Shown here: piece after piece, positions 34,480 through 45,854 of the stretch
Layout of the letters: the number at the start of each line of letters is the position of its first letter
How positions within the stretch are numbered: the stretch's first letter is position 1
Source: Typhlomys cinereus
Taxonomy: Eukaryota; Chordata; Mammalia; Rodentia; Platacanthomyidae
Direction: 5' to 3'
DNA length: 64,000 bases
Assembly (NCBI GenBank): GCA_023101885.1
Contig: JALPQD010000247.1
Span: 3,008,230 to 3,072,229 of the forward strand
Translations under genes and position numbers: made by a program
Notes under the pieces: generated by a model
Seen by the model: only the letters and a program-made list of their open reading frames with translations
What the model was told of the DNA's origin: nothing
Database searches by the model: none

Positions 34480-35645
34480 TACTACTAAACTTTCTTTCAT
34501 GGAGGCGTAACCATCTTACGATGGCTGCAATCTGCATTTTCCTGATGACTAGTGATTTCGAACATGTTTTCATGTGCTCAGTAATCACCTATAAGTTCCC
34601 TTTGCTGAAGCCGTCGCTCATGTGTCTTGTTCATTTCCTACTGAACTGGCTTTTCTCTATGAAGCTGCATATTTCTTCTTGTAATATGTATTACTAACCC
34701 TACATATGCACAGATACACATGTACACATGCATATATGTCTGTGTGCGCCTAGAATATTTTCTTCCCACCTGTGTCTTATCTTCATTTTTCTTAATGGGG
34801 CCTCTAAAACAGCATAAGGCTTTGAGGTTGATGAATTTCAGGAGTTTTTTTTCTTATATGATCATTTTTTTAACTATCTGAAAATGTCTTTGCTCACTCC
34901 AAAGCAATGAAGAACTTTCTCTTCTTTTCTCTTAGGCATTTTATAGTTTTTTCTCCTCATGCTGTTTTATTCCAAGAATACATTTTATTTGTGTGTGTGT
35001 TATAATGCATTTGTAAGTAGTCTTTCCCACATATAATTGCTATAGTACTGCTTGTTGAAAAAAAAAACTATCCTTTCTTTAAGGAATTATTTGTGAATTA
35101 CATCTTTGTTTTAAAAAAATCAACTGAACATGACTGGGGCTTATCTGAAGACTTTTTGTTCCATTGATATAAATGTGACTCACCAATTCCTCTTCTAGTT
35201 ATTTGCCCAAGAGAAAAACGTTGCACTTGAATACTCAGGACAATCCTATTCATAAGAGTCTCAAGCTAAAACCATCATGTATTCACTACAGATGAATGGA
35301 TAAACAAACTTTTTTGAAGGCCATCAACGATGAAAACAAATTATACAAAGTAATAGGAACAAATCTAAAAAAGATCATGCTTAGAAAAGAAGCTACACAC
35401 AAATGATCATCTACTGCATGACCCTATTTATATGCAAATTTTAACTACAGTGGCAGAGAGTAGATTACAGGTCTCCTGGGGCTGAGGGATTGATTGCAAA
35501 GGGATGAGAGGGAACTTACGGTGATGGAAATCTTCTAAATCTTGATTGTAATGAGCTTTACATGGGCATGTGTACCTGTTAAATCTCAAGCTATATACTT
35601 TCAGTGCATGCATTTGGTTGTATTATTCCTCAATGAAATTGATTT
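34480..35645 (+). mobile_element. Ancient L1 with 5' inversion
   Basis: 34500-35170 is antisense L1 ORF2 C-terminal sequence ('gcattttcctgatgactagt', 'tgcttgttgaaaaaaaaaac' then 'tatcctttctttaaggaa', and 'ttttgttccattgata'). From about 35175 it switches to sense L1 sequence further downstream ('aattcctcttctagttattt', 'cagatgaatggataaacaaa', 'catgaccctatttatatgca', 'acttacggtgatggaaatct'). The order and orientation are those of a twin-primed insertion. Confidence 0.7.
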
Positions 35646-36530
35646 TCAGAAAGAAGTCTTCCTATCAATACAAACTTTTGATTCACAAAATTTACTAAAA
35701 GAGTCTGTCTACGTTTGCAAGTATAAAAAACACATGTACGGGTATAAAGATGTCAGGCTGTCCCTAGTCTCTATCGACTAATTCTAAAAATGCTTTCACA
35801 AAGCTAATATTTTAAACTAACACTCAAAATGAAACTTAATACAATAAATGGCCTTGTCTTGTCTATACATTCATTACTTGTGTACTTATCGATTGGTCCT
35901 TGCTATTTATTTTCTGGAGTCTCACAAAAGCTATTGGTATGGTAAAAGCCTATGATGCTAGGAATATTCAACCCAGATGCATATCATGTGATCAGTTGTG
36001 TATCTTTCCAAATGTGCCACTAGGTACATATCTTCTATGACCTTTTCTCCATATGATAATAGACTGAAATTCAACTACCAAATTCATTTTCAGAAGAACA
36101 ACATAACTTGCTGAAAGAACACCAGAAATACCAATGAATAACAGTACAACACCCTGTAGAGAACCAAGGCATGTCCTGTGACTTATATTTACAACCTGGT
36201 TTTGGAATAATAGTAACAGATGTGTAAATGTCTGAATGAGAAAAGTTCATACTCCTATTCTTCATCTATCCTCTCTCACCTCATAAGAGCAGCAAACATA
36301 CTCAGATACATAATAATGATGCATCTCTTCTGGAGCATTTATTGTATTTAGAAAAAAAGGAAAGGGGTTTTGTTTTTTGTAATCAATCATGCCACGCTAT
36401 AGAAGAAGGCAAAATTCACATCATATGTTAAGATTTTTAAAAAACAGATGCTTTGGGTTAAAAAACCCTTAAACTCTCAAACCCCTTGGAAATACATGTT
36501 CCCTCCATATGCTGGGAGTTCATTCCAGGA
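35646..36530. other. AT-rich intergenic stretch
   Basis: No gene was recognised. The composition is that of single-copy AT-rich DNA. Confidence 0.35.
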
Positions 36531-36531
36531 A

Positions 36532-36690
36532 AAAGAGAACAGGAGATAAGAAGAGAGAAGACAAAAGGAGAAAGAAAGAGAGAGAAAGACAGGGAGGAGA
36601 ACAAAGAAAGGGAGGAGAGGAGAGAAGTGAAAAGGGGAGAAAAGCAAGAGGGAAGGGGAAGAAGAATGGGAAGAGACGAGAGATGTTAGT
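36532..36690. repeat. Polypurine tract
   Basis: About 150 bases of GA/GGA-rich sequence. The frames of Lys/Glu/Arg here are by-products of it. Confidence 0.85.
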
Positions 36691-37320
36691 CAGTATATGA
36701 CCAAATTCCTAAAGTAACCAGGCTCAAAACCCCTAACAATGATGTTCCTGGCCTCTCACTAACTTATCTGATCCAGCAGCTCCAACCCGGATTTGGCTAC
36801 ATCTCTGTAAAACTGCCCTGCTTCCCACATCCATAAAACAGAGACGCCAACAGTAGTTGACTCAACTTGCATGCTGTTTGGATGCTGCCTTCAATGCCGC
36901 TGTCATCTGTTGTTTCAGTCTATATATAGTGTCATAACCTTTTAGCACATCAACTGCACTCTACTCAGTAATCAAATTAGTGACAGCTTGTTCACAAATG
37001 TAGAAGAGGCAATAAGAATTCTGTAAATTCAATGCAAATGCAAATGCAAAGCTTAATGGGAGGCAGTTATTAGACACGCAATAGAACCTGAATATCAGCA
37101 AATGTAGGCAAAATAAATAAGAACGTTGAGTGGAGATGGACTTAAGAACTGACTCCTGCTGAACAAATACAGGGCCAATGCATAATTCACAATGTCTACT
37201 CTATTAATATACAAAAGGAATACCTATGGCCAAAAGTCAGACATCACACAAGCAGACATTTTGTGTGGGACTCAGCACAGATGAGAGGTGAGCAAAGAAA
37301 GAGAGCCCAGATATGGTCCC
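36691..37320. promoter_or_regulatory. Repeat-free block with clustered POU octamer words
   Basis: At 37031-37050 the octamer ATGCAAAT occurs twice, overlapping in a tandem run of three ATGCAAA units followed by GCTTAATGG. The surrounding 36960-37160 is repeat-free and AT-rich. POU/OCT binding is a recognised property of this octamer. An enhancer role here is inference. Confidence 0.3.
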
Positions 37321-37351
37321 CAAAAATATTTCTAAGTTTTTTTTTTATTCA

Positions 37352-37406
<55 letters not shown>

Positions 37407-37620
37407 AACCACGGGCAGGAACCACCATGGACCGCCTCCACCTCCTCCTTGTTTACTCTGCCTCAGGATTTACAGGCTCCGCCCTACCAGGACCAGAAAC
37501 GCAGGCCACCCCCGCTTCCGCCCGACATTTATATGTGGCTCTAGGATCCGAACTCAGGACCTTCCGCCTGCAAGACAGAGGCTTAACCCCTGAGCCACCT
37601 CTCCAGCCCCCAAAAATATT
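37321..37620 (-). mobile_element. Young tRNA-headed SINE, minus strand, with target duplication
   Basis: CAAAAATATT lies at 37321-37330 and 37611-37620, with adjacent C runs making the exact length ambiguous. The tail is a long (GT)n at 37354-37404. The body is almost identical to the 5.4, 18.5 and 48.1 kb copies. The head is at the right (antisense 'ccacctctccagcccc'). Confidence 0.87.
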
Positions 37621-38465
37621 AATAATGGCAACCTGAAGACTTATTTGTATGCTTATATCAAGGCTACTTCTACTGAAGATCTCAGATTGTTTCCCATAGA
37701 AAAATAGTGAAAAAATGTTTATTACAGGTAGCCTGAACTTCTGTGATATGAGACCTGGGAAGGGAGGTATACAAACTGACAAAGAATCCTCCCCGTTTGG
37801 CTCCCTTGCTGCTATATTCTACCCGGATAACATATGAACATGCTCACATCTCTGCCTAGGGTATAGTCTCAAGCACTCTGAAAGGCATCAAGAGAAACGC
37901 TGTATGTGGTCCAGAGAGTGAGGTAGCCCTAGAAGATTGAAGTTCTCCTTCCACAGAGCACAAGAACTGCAGCAAAGAAACTGCCACCACCAAGGCTTTG
38001 TTTCCAGACCTCCTTGCACGGTGTGTGTATGGGGGTCATTCTCACTGAGTGAGCAGAAAGAATGTGTGTCACATCTGAGTGAAATGGATTTAAGAAAGAG
38101 TATGTCTTTCCATGCTGTCCCTCTCCCATCTGCTCTGAATACATGTTAGAGGCAACATGTTCAGTCCAACGCCACTTGAAGCCTTGATATTCAGGTTCCT
38201 GAGGTAATATAGTAATATGGTAATATGAATACACAGATCACCAACACCTCTATAAAAGCAGCCTGCAGAGACGGACACAGAGGACCATCCAGAGCCCTCC
38301 CTTCAGTGTGACTTCCTCGCCTCTTTCTGGATTTGCTTGCAGTATTTAGGAATTCATAAGCTGTAAACTACCTCTATTGTTTACATCATTCATGTGAACA
38401 CAGGTGGAAAAATCTGTAGATTCTGTTTATTCACTGGACAGAATTCTCAGGTTCTCCCTCAACTG
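37621..38465. other. Intergenic stretch, nothing recognised
   Basis: Small frames have no domains. A short tandem of 'taatatagtaatatgg' lies at 38204-38226. Confidence 0.35.
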
Positions 38466-38853
38466 ACCTTTGTCATGGTTTGCATGTTAGTTGTTCCCCT
38501 GCAGACTCACATGTTTGAATCCTTAGCTTTGGCTGATGTTTGGGAAGGTCATGGAATCTTTAGGAAGTACAGCTTTGCTGGACGAAGGAATGTAACAGGG
38601 GGCGGGTCTTGAGGTTGGCAGCCCTTACTTCTTGAAGTTGGCGTCTTGCTTCTGTTGTCTCTTTGCTTCTTTTGTCTCCTTTTAACACTTGTGATATAAG
38701 CTTCCTCCAGCTTCTGCTGCCCGCCACACTTTTCTGCCACGATGACCTGTATCTCTATTTTAGAACCATAAGTCAAGTAAATCTCCCTTTTCTCCCTTAA
38801 GTTGTGCATGAGTATTGTCTCTAGCAACAGAGAAGAATAACTATGATAACCTT
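38466..38853 (+). mobile_element. MaLR-type solo LTR with exact 5-bp target duplication
   Basis: The LTR body is 38471-38848 (378 bp), from TGTCATGGTTTGCATG to ACTATGATA. Flanks are ACCTT at 38466-38470 and 38849-38853. The 3' region has 'agtcaagtaaatctcccttt' and 'gagtattgtctctagcaaca'. No internal sequence follows. Confidence 0.8.
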
Positions 38854-38884
38854 TTAAAAAGGACTTACTCATTCCAGGTAAATA

Positions 38885-38910
38885 GCATTATGGTTTAAAC
38901 GTGAACTGCC

Positions 38911-38946
<36 letters not shown>

Positions 38947-39290
38947 ACAGAAATTCATATATTAAATGCTTGGTCCACCAACTGGTGGTGCCATTCTGAA
39001 AGACTGAGAAGATGGTAGTAAATAGGACCTAGGTGGAGGAAGTAGGTCACTGGGGCTCTGACTCTGAAGGCTTTACTTGGCCCTCAGTCCCTCTCTCCTT
39101 CCTATCAACCATGACATGAACAGCCATAGACTCCCTACAGTCATAATGTGCTGCTTCACTATGATCCTAGAAGTCCAGAGCCAAGTGACTTAGAACCGAA
39201 CTCTCAGTGAGCTAAAATAAATGATTCCTCTCTTTAAGTTTGCCTTTCTCAGATGATATTTGTCTCGGCAATACAAAAGTAACTGATACA
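38885..39290 (+). mobile_element. MaLR-type 5' LTR
   Basis: It contains 'tatggtttaaacgtgaactg', a (CA)n expansion at 38914-38948, 'ctaggtggaggaagtaggtc', 'gagctaaaataaatgattcc' and an end ...AACTGATACA. It is directly followed by a primer-binding-site-like TTGGTACTA, so it acts as the 5' LTR of a longer element. Confidence 0.7.
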
Positions 39291-39640
39291 GAAAATTGGT
39301 ACTAAAAAAGGTGGTTGTTTCTGCAACTACCGGGCAATGTGGTTCTTAAGCCTCTGAAACTGGATTTAGAGGAACTTGGGAGAGTGTGGAAAAGAAAGAA
39401 AAAGCCTCGGATACTAAACACAGAGCTTCGTGGGCGATTTTGGGAAATCTCAGAATATCATAATGCTGATGGAAATCTGGAGAATACTAGGCTCATTTGG
39501 GGGGATGTGGAAACCGGACAAGAAGTCATTCATGTTGAATTCTGACAAAGAATTTCTCTTCTATTGCCTATGTCATGGAACACTGAGTGAGGATGAAGTT
39601 AAAATTAATATACTAAATAATTTGGTGGGGAAAATCTTTT
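39291..39640 (+). repeat. MaLR internal sequence, 5' part
   Basis: It starts GAAAATTGGTACTA next to the LTR. The frames at 39315-39642 are short and have no retroviral domain. It ends where an unrelated AT/T-rich segment begins. Confidence 0.5.
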
Positions 39641-41075
39641 AAATCTTTTGTCTTTTTTAGATAGTTTGTTCTTTGTTGATCTTATGAATGTGTACAGTGT
39701 ATTCTGATTACTTCTCCCACTGTCTTTCTCCCATGCCAATCAGTCCACCGTAGTCTCTACAACACTTTTTCCTAGATTTATGACTTTTCTTTCGTGACTC
39801 ACTGAGTTTAACCAAGGCCATCTCTGGCCAAGGATTTGGAATTATCTGCTGTCACCTCATGTCACCATAGCAGGGCCTCCTCTTCTCTCAGGACTTACTT
39901 GCCAATAATCCAAGTAGTACTAGGACCCCATCCAGTTCCTTCCTTATCCATAACTGTCTACAGTTTTGGCCAGTCTTGTGTAGGCTTATAACATCTGCTC
40001 CTGTGAATTTATAATCTCCATGGCTATGTGATGCATAGAAGGTGTCATTTTGCAGCCCTACTTCTAGTCTTCCAGCTCTTCTGTCCCACTCTATCTCCTG
40101 CAATGATTCCTGAGTCCTTTTGGAGTGATATGAATGTCCTGTTTAGGGCTAAGATCTCAATTATCACTTATCAGCATCTTGTGTGGTCAAGGCTCTCTGT
40201 GCTTACCTCCACTATAAGAAACTTCTCTGATTAAGGCTGACAATAGTTTTTAATTTATGGCTATTAAGCATAGCTATTTTGAAGCCAGCTTGATGTACTG
40301 TCTAACAGACTAAGAACTACTTAATATGTCTACACTCTTCTGCTCCCCAGGACCTAAGATCGCCTCACTCATTTTTTTGACTCAGTTACAATAGAAGTAC
40401 ATAATCCTTCTTATGGAGATGGCCTCAAATCAGAAAGTGGGCAACCCCAAGACCATCATGCCTCTGTTGCACCAAGGCACATCTTGCCTAGCAAGTCAGT
40501 ACCCTGTGGTTCATAGAGTTCACAGTTAGGTAAGGCTGTGGATGCCTTACTGCCCCAGCTGCCTGCATAGCACCCTCCCACACCATGAAAGCTAGCCAAT
40601 GGGGGAAAGTGTACAGCTCGAGTTAGGCTCATCTGTAACACCTCGCTCCAAGGTGTTGTGGGGTCTTCGGCAAAAGGATCTTAACAACTCATGCTGGAGG
40701 GTAACCAAGTATAATGGCAAGAGTCTGCATTATATTGTATTGGGTGCCTCTGAGGCCTTCCTGACCTACTCCTGAGGCAGAAGTGAAGTCTTTGTTCCAT
40801 GATGTCCTTGCTTCAAGGACCAGCATTATATAGCCATACAGAGATGTATGTGCATGTATATTTATATATTTATATAAATTTATATGTAATATTTATTGTA
40901 GAATAGTGGTAGTAGATTTTGATATGTTTCCTTTCTTTGGTCAAACTCTTATCTTCTTGGCACTATCCCCCTCTCTGTTTGTACCTTTCCACCCTTGGTA
41001 TTATCCCTTTGGTCACTAGTTTTATTCATGTCCTACCATCTCCCCTTTCTTAAGGTACCACTGTCCCATTTGTAC
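39641..41075 (-). repeat. Probable insertion (L1-like, minus) within the MaLR element
   Basis: About 1.4 kb separates the two parts of the MaLR internal region. It starts with a T-rich stretch (as an antisense tail would). 40440-40690 recalls text I associate with rodent L1 3' sequence on the opposite strand. I see no coding frame and could not define a target duplication. The family assignment is weak. Confidence 0.3.
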
Positions 41076-42225
41076 TGCCTTGGCTTCTGGAAGCACTTCT
41101 AAAATAAACACAAAGAGTTGAGGCCAGTATCCGCATATGAAAAGAACATGTGGCGCTTCAAGACAGCATAATATTCAGGATACGGCATTGTTGTTGCTGA
41201 CTGGTTTTCATCAGGTTTTACAGTGAAAATTAGGAGAAAAATCTGGGAAGCAAGATTTGAAAAGTGGCCAGAACAGCATCTCTTTTAAAGTTGTGGAAAA
41301 GGAGCACATGGTTGCTAAAAAGTTTTGCACCATTCCAAAGAAATCGACTACTTTACATCATGACACTAGGAAAAGATACTCAGAAATTGTCCAGAACCTA
41401 CCCAGCTGAGGATCATGTATATAAAAGTTGCAATTCACTTGAAAGATTCTGTTGCGAGACAAGCACTTCAGGGAACCAGCATGCATTCACACAGCTGACC
41501 AGGGAAGAATTCAAGGTCCAGCAACCCAGCATTCAGAAGCTACTGTAGCCATAGCACAAGAGTGAAAGCTACTATTTGAGTTTTGGCAGCCCTTGGTGAC
41601 ATCCACATGAGGGCAGATCGGCCAACATGAAGGATGCCATTTGCAAAGCAGTGGAAGCATCCATCTAGAGTTGCAGGGAAAGCTGGAGAGACCAGACATG
41701 CGTAGCACAGTGAGGTTCTCCGCAGGTCGTCTCTGATAGGGCCCGTGTATGAAGCTACAAAGAAGGCCAGAATGCAATGGAGAGGCAAGAAAGCTAGAGA
41801 TCCAAGAATGTGCACTGACTACCAAGAAAAGTCACGGAGAGTAAGTGAGGTTGGTATAACAGCTGTGTAGGCTGCATATGACAAGGCAAGAAGAGCACAG
41901 AGGCCTGGGACCACCCAAACTCATGGCATGACACTACCTGCCTTAGGTTCCGGAAATGCATCTGCACTGTGTATTGTCTGTCTTGCTGACTTTTTGTCCT
42001 CTTAGGTCTGATTTTCCCTTGCTATTGTATGCTTCCCTTTTGAACGGGAATGCTAACTCTTCCATTGTTTGTTGGACGTGGAAAGTTTTTGCATTTCACA
42101 GGCCCTCACAGCTAAGAGTTTCCTTTGACTCTTTGGACATGAACTACTGTTAACTGAGGTTAACTCTGATGCACAAAATATAGGTGTATTATGGGATAAC
42201 CATGATTCTCTACAGCTTTTGATTT
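41076..42225 (+). repeat. MaLR internal sequence, 3' part
   Basis: This is about 1.15 kb of MaLR-int-like text ('ctcttttaaagttgtggaaa', 'catcatgacactaggaaaag', 'ggcagcccttggtgacatcc', 'tccttgctattg'-like near 42017). It leads into an LTR at about 42226. The frames are short and broken, as expected for this non-autonomous class. Confidence 0.5.
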
Positions 42226-42835
42226 GAATATAAATCAACTCTCACTGGTTTCTTATGTTAAATGCCAGCCGCATGTTTGGGAGGTTGTGGAAGGTTTGGT
42301 GGAAGAGAGGAGAAGCAGGTCAGTGGGGCTGTGCCAAGGAAGGTCATAACTACCCTCTCCCATGTCCTGTTCTGCTCTGTGCTTCCAGTGTACCATGAAG
42401 TGTGTGGCATCTGCCTCACTATGGGACTAGAGAAACACGAAGCCACATGCCAGGAGCTAAACTCCCTGAAACCATGAGCAAAAATAATCCCTCCCTTCAT
42501 GTTATCACAGCAGGGCTGGAGAGATAGCTTGGGGTTTGAGCCTTTGCCTCCAAGCCAAAGGACCTGAGTTCAGATCCCAGAGTGCTCATAAAAACGCTGG
42601 GAGGAAATGGGCGGACCTGTACTTTCAGCACAAGAAGGCTGAACTTGGGAAATCCCAGAACAAAGCAATAAGGAGATAGAGCCATCCAGGATGATTCCCA
42701 AAGTCACTCTTGTGCCTCCACAGGCACACACAGTGTCCTTTTCTATACCCACACATAGCTATACAAACCCACACCCACATAGGCAAAAGAAAAAAGTTGT
42801 CACAACAATACAGAAGTAAATAACACAAAAATAAC
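42226..42835 (+). mobile_element. MaLR-type 3' LTR split by a SINE
   Basis: It contains 'gtttgggaggttgtggaagg', 'gtgtaccatgaagtgtgtgg', 'tccctgaaaccatgagcaaa' and 'atgttatcacagca'. The end of the LTR ('acaatacagaagtaa') resumes after the SINE at 42512-42795. Confidence 0.6.
42501..42807 (+). mobile_element. CA-tailed tRNA-headed SINE inside a MaLR LTR
   Basis: Target duplications GTTATCACAGCA (42501-42512) and GTTGTCACAACA (42796-42807) differ at two positions. The head is GGGCTGGAGAGATAGCTTGG and box B is CTGAGTTCAGATCC. The CA tail is short and degraded. Confidence 0.8.
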
Positions 42836-44020
42836 AGCAGTGTTTTGCTTTGCTGCCAAACTCCAATTGCCCTCTTGATCTCCTCATCGGCCTACAGCCC
42901 ATTCAACCCTCAAAGACAGATGACCAGAGCTATGGAAGTTACTGTCAGTCATCCCTCTCCTTGATCCCCTCTTGCACTAAACACCACATCCCATCAACTC
43001 TCTTTCCCGACTCTCTTGCAAGCCCTTCACTTCTGTCCATCCCCATCTCTACTGTTGCCCCATCTCTGTCACCTGAGGCCTCCCTCACACGGGCCCTTGC
43101 CTTACCCTTCCTTTTCCCTTGCTGTCCTCCAGCCTGCTTTCCACACTGAAGCAAATATGGTTATTTGCAGGTAATTATGGTAGTGTTCTCTCCTTATTGT
43201 GAATGGTTTCCCTTTCATCTTAGAATCAATACTCCGACTCCATGTGTTTTTCATAATACTACAATAACTTAGGCCCCTGACCTTCCTGCTTTTCTCCTGT
43301 TTACCCATTCTGCACCCCACAGATGATCTGTTTAGCTCCCGGGACATAGTAAAAATCTAGCATTCTCAGGTCGCTCACCTCTACCTTCCTCTCTTCTTTC
43401 CTCTGTGCTCTTCATCTCTATTTAATTCCTGTGTGTCCATTTCCAGCCACTCCTCAAGTGCTAAATCCTTAGGAAGGCAGGAAAGCATTTCATAGTGAGA
43501 AGTCACCATTCCCCTAGGCCGCCAGCAAACAGCCTTTGATAAGGATGATAAACACATGATACTGATCTTACCACACAGAGCTGTGTTCAACAATCCCAGC
43601 ACACAGAGCCAAGTGGCAGGTGATCCATCTTAAAAAGATGGCATTACCGGTTAACTGATTTCTGCCAGCAGTGTATTTACTAGGAATTAAATTTTGATTT
43701 AAATGTACCTTTCGCATTATTATTGAATACACCAAAGGCTCTATTCACATGTGGGCAAAAGAGTAATCCATCAGCCCAGCTCACACTCGATCGATTCACA
43801 GACAGCTTCTTCCTGCCTCGTCCAAGGAGGTGAGATGTTCTGGAAGCATTCCCAATGCTGGCATGCTGACCACTCAGCCAAACCTGGATCACCCATTATT
43901 GCAGCACATAAAATCCACATGGCAGGCCCTAGGATTTCAGCTATGATCAGATGATTACAGCCTGTGCCCCAGAAGGCTCCTAGTCTGGCAAACCTGATTC
44001 ACACATCCTTTTCCAGTTTA
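42836..44020. other. About 1.2 kb, possibly L2-containing
   Basis: C/T-rich text at 42950-43130 and 'ccattcccc' patterns suggest old L2 sequence, but the match is not convincing. No gene was recognised. Confidence 0.3.
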
Positions 44021-44435
44021 CCAAGTGTCATAGTTAGGCACAGGTGTCAACTTGATAGTTGAGGGTTTGAGCTCTAGGCACATTTGTAGAGAATTAATGG
44101 TTGAGTTGAGCCCAGAGCAAACCTGCAGGAGATTGTCTGGCTGATGGGGAAGGCCCAGCCCATGGTAGGTGGGATTAGTCCATAGAATAAAATACAGAGA
44201 GGTGGCTCAGAAAGTTGCTATACACTTACTTGGCCAGACATGCTGGTCTGGCATGTAAGGATCATCCCTCTCTCAGCCACATATAGAGATGGTGTGGCTG
44301 GTTCCTTCAGTCCTGGTGTAGGTGTGTGTGGACTATGAACTGTAACCAGACTATTGTAAGAGAATAAACCTCTTGTTCCCATAGCCTTTCGATGGTGATT
44401 TGTCAGCAACCATGCAGGCTGACTGCAACACCAAG
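44021..44435 (+). mobile_element. Solo LTR of the 2.3-kb-element family with perfect 5-bp target duplication
   Basis: The LTR is 44026-44430 (405 bp), TGTCATAGTTAGGC to GACTGCAACA. CCAAG occurs at 44021-44025 and 44431-44435. AATAAA is near 44363. It is the best-preserved complete copy of this LTR in the window. Confidence 0.88.
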
Positions 44436-44805
44436 TGATTTCACATAGACCTCTTAACCATCTTATCTGGTATCTTCCCAGTCTGAAAGAACTGGCACTG
44501 ATTTAGAATTATAGGCTTGCTTCTCCCTCATATTGGTGCTAGCGTTTTAAATGAGAAGAACAGATCATGGATTCTTCTGGAAATACATGATATGGCAGAC
44601 AATGTGTGCCTACTTCAATGCCCTAGCAAGTTTCTCCCACCTTGCTATTCTCACTGAAGAGCTTGAGTTTTCAGACATTTAAGTAGATCATGATACAACA
44701 CAGTTCTAGTCACTGCAATGTCTTTATAAATCTGTTCAAGACTTATATGATAGCTTATACTTCAATTTTAAGAAGAGATTGTCCCATATGACTTAACATT
44801 GACCC
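44436..44805. other. Intergenic stretch, nothing recognised
   Basis: No gene or repeat was recognised. Confidence 0.35.
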
Positions 44806-44889
44806 TTAGTTGTTATGGATGTGGGGGTCATTCAAAGATCCACCATAGACCAAAAGTTAAAATTAATAACTATAAGGCTTTATTAGAGT

Positions 44890-44952
<63 letters not shown>

Positions 44953-45325
44953 GTACCAGGGCTTACACACATGGGTAGAGTGATGTGTGTGCAACCCCGA
45001 ATTATGTTTTCACACACAAAAGAAAAAGGAGGTTGTAAACCCCCCACCCCTCCTTGGGTGCAAATCCATCAGTTGACTCCTTGTGCCAGGAAAGTAGTGT
45101 AGTAGGCAGTGTTTACAGTCTTATCAGCATGTAGGCTTTTTGTAGACCCTCTGACTAAATGGCAATGCAGGCTTCTTACAGGCTTTCTGGTCAAATGGCG
45201 TTCCAGAGGAGAATTTGGGAGAATGGGAGTGGGCATTTTTACTGCCTGTCAGCAATTTCTCAAGCGTAAGAATTCTTTTTTAAGATTTTAAGTTTTTCCC
45301 TTTTATGCTTCTCTCCCACATTAGT
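44806..45325 (-). mobile_element. Solo LTR of a different ERV family, minus strand, 5-bp target duplication
   Basis: The LTR is 44811-45320 (510 bp). On the minus strand it reads TGTGGGAGAG ... CCATAACA. TTAGT is duplicated exactly at 44806-44810 and 45321-45325. On that strand there is AATAAAGCCTTATAG (polyadenylation signal), preceded by a (CT)n expansion (plus-strand GA at 44880-44949). It is unrelated in sequence to the MaLR LTRs. Its length and signals suggest ERV1/ERV3, but the class is not certain. Confidence 0.8.
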
Positions 45326-45640
45326 CTTCATCAGACATTTGATGGCTAGAGTGTAACAGCCATAGGAAGAAAGGAAGCCAAGGGAAAGAGTCAGTAAGTA
45401 GAGATTCTGACCCAAATGCTGCTGAGCCCATATGATAATTCCAGCAGTTGAATCCCTTCAGACTGCTGATGAAAAAAAAACACCTCTGTCCATGTAAACC
45501 GGAAGGGAGATTTTCTTTTATCTGAAACCAGTTTGGAATACAATCATGAATTCCATCATGCACATGTGTCACATTTATCTAGTCATTCATTGGTAAACAC
45601 TTGGATTGCTTCCACTCTTCCACATGTCAGGGCATGTGAA
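45326..45640. other. Intergenic stretch, nothing recognised
   Basis: No gene or repeat was recognised. Confidence 0.35.
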
Positions 45641-45644
45641 TTGG

Positions 45645-45850
45645 GAACCAGACACATTCAGATTAGTGAAGCAGTTCACTTGCTCTCTGCTACTGATTAG
45701 CTGCATGTGTCTTGGCAAGTTAGTTACTCTGAGCTCCACTTACATCTTCCATGTAATGAAAATACTGCAAAAGCCCAAGTGGCAGGCTTTGTGACTAGGA
45801 ATGAGTGAGACTACCTGAGTGATACTTGCTACTAATGACTCCCATGACAA
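45645..45850 (+). repeat. MIR-like relic
   Basis: 'gattagctgcatgtgtcttg', 'gcaagttagttactctgagc' and 'cttccatgtaatgaaaatac' follow the MIR core and 3' order. Confidence 0.6.
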
Positions 45851-45854
45851 ATTT

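Noticed and set aside
37263..37636. Frames of 78-107 codons beginning with Cys-Val repeats, similar to frames at 5.4, 18.6 and 48.1 kb
   Set aside because: All four sites are young SINE copies. The shared peptide is the SINE body read through its (GT)n tail, not a protein family.
44880..44949. Possible independent GA microsatellite locus
   Set aside because: It lies inside the solo LTR at 44811-45320, at the site of a (CT)n within the LTR, so it is described there.
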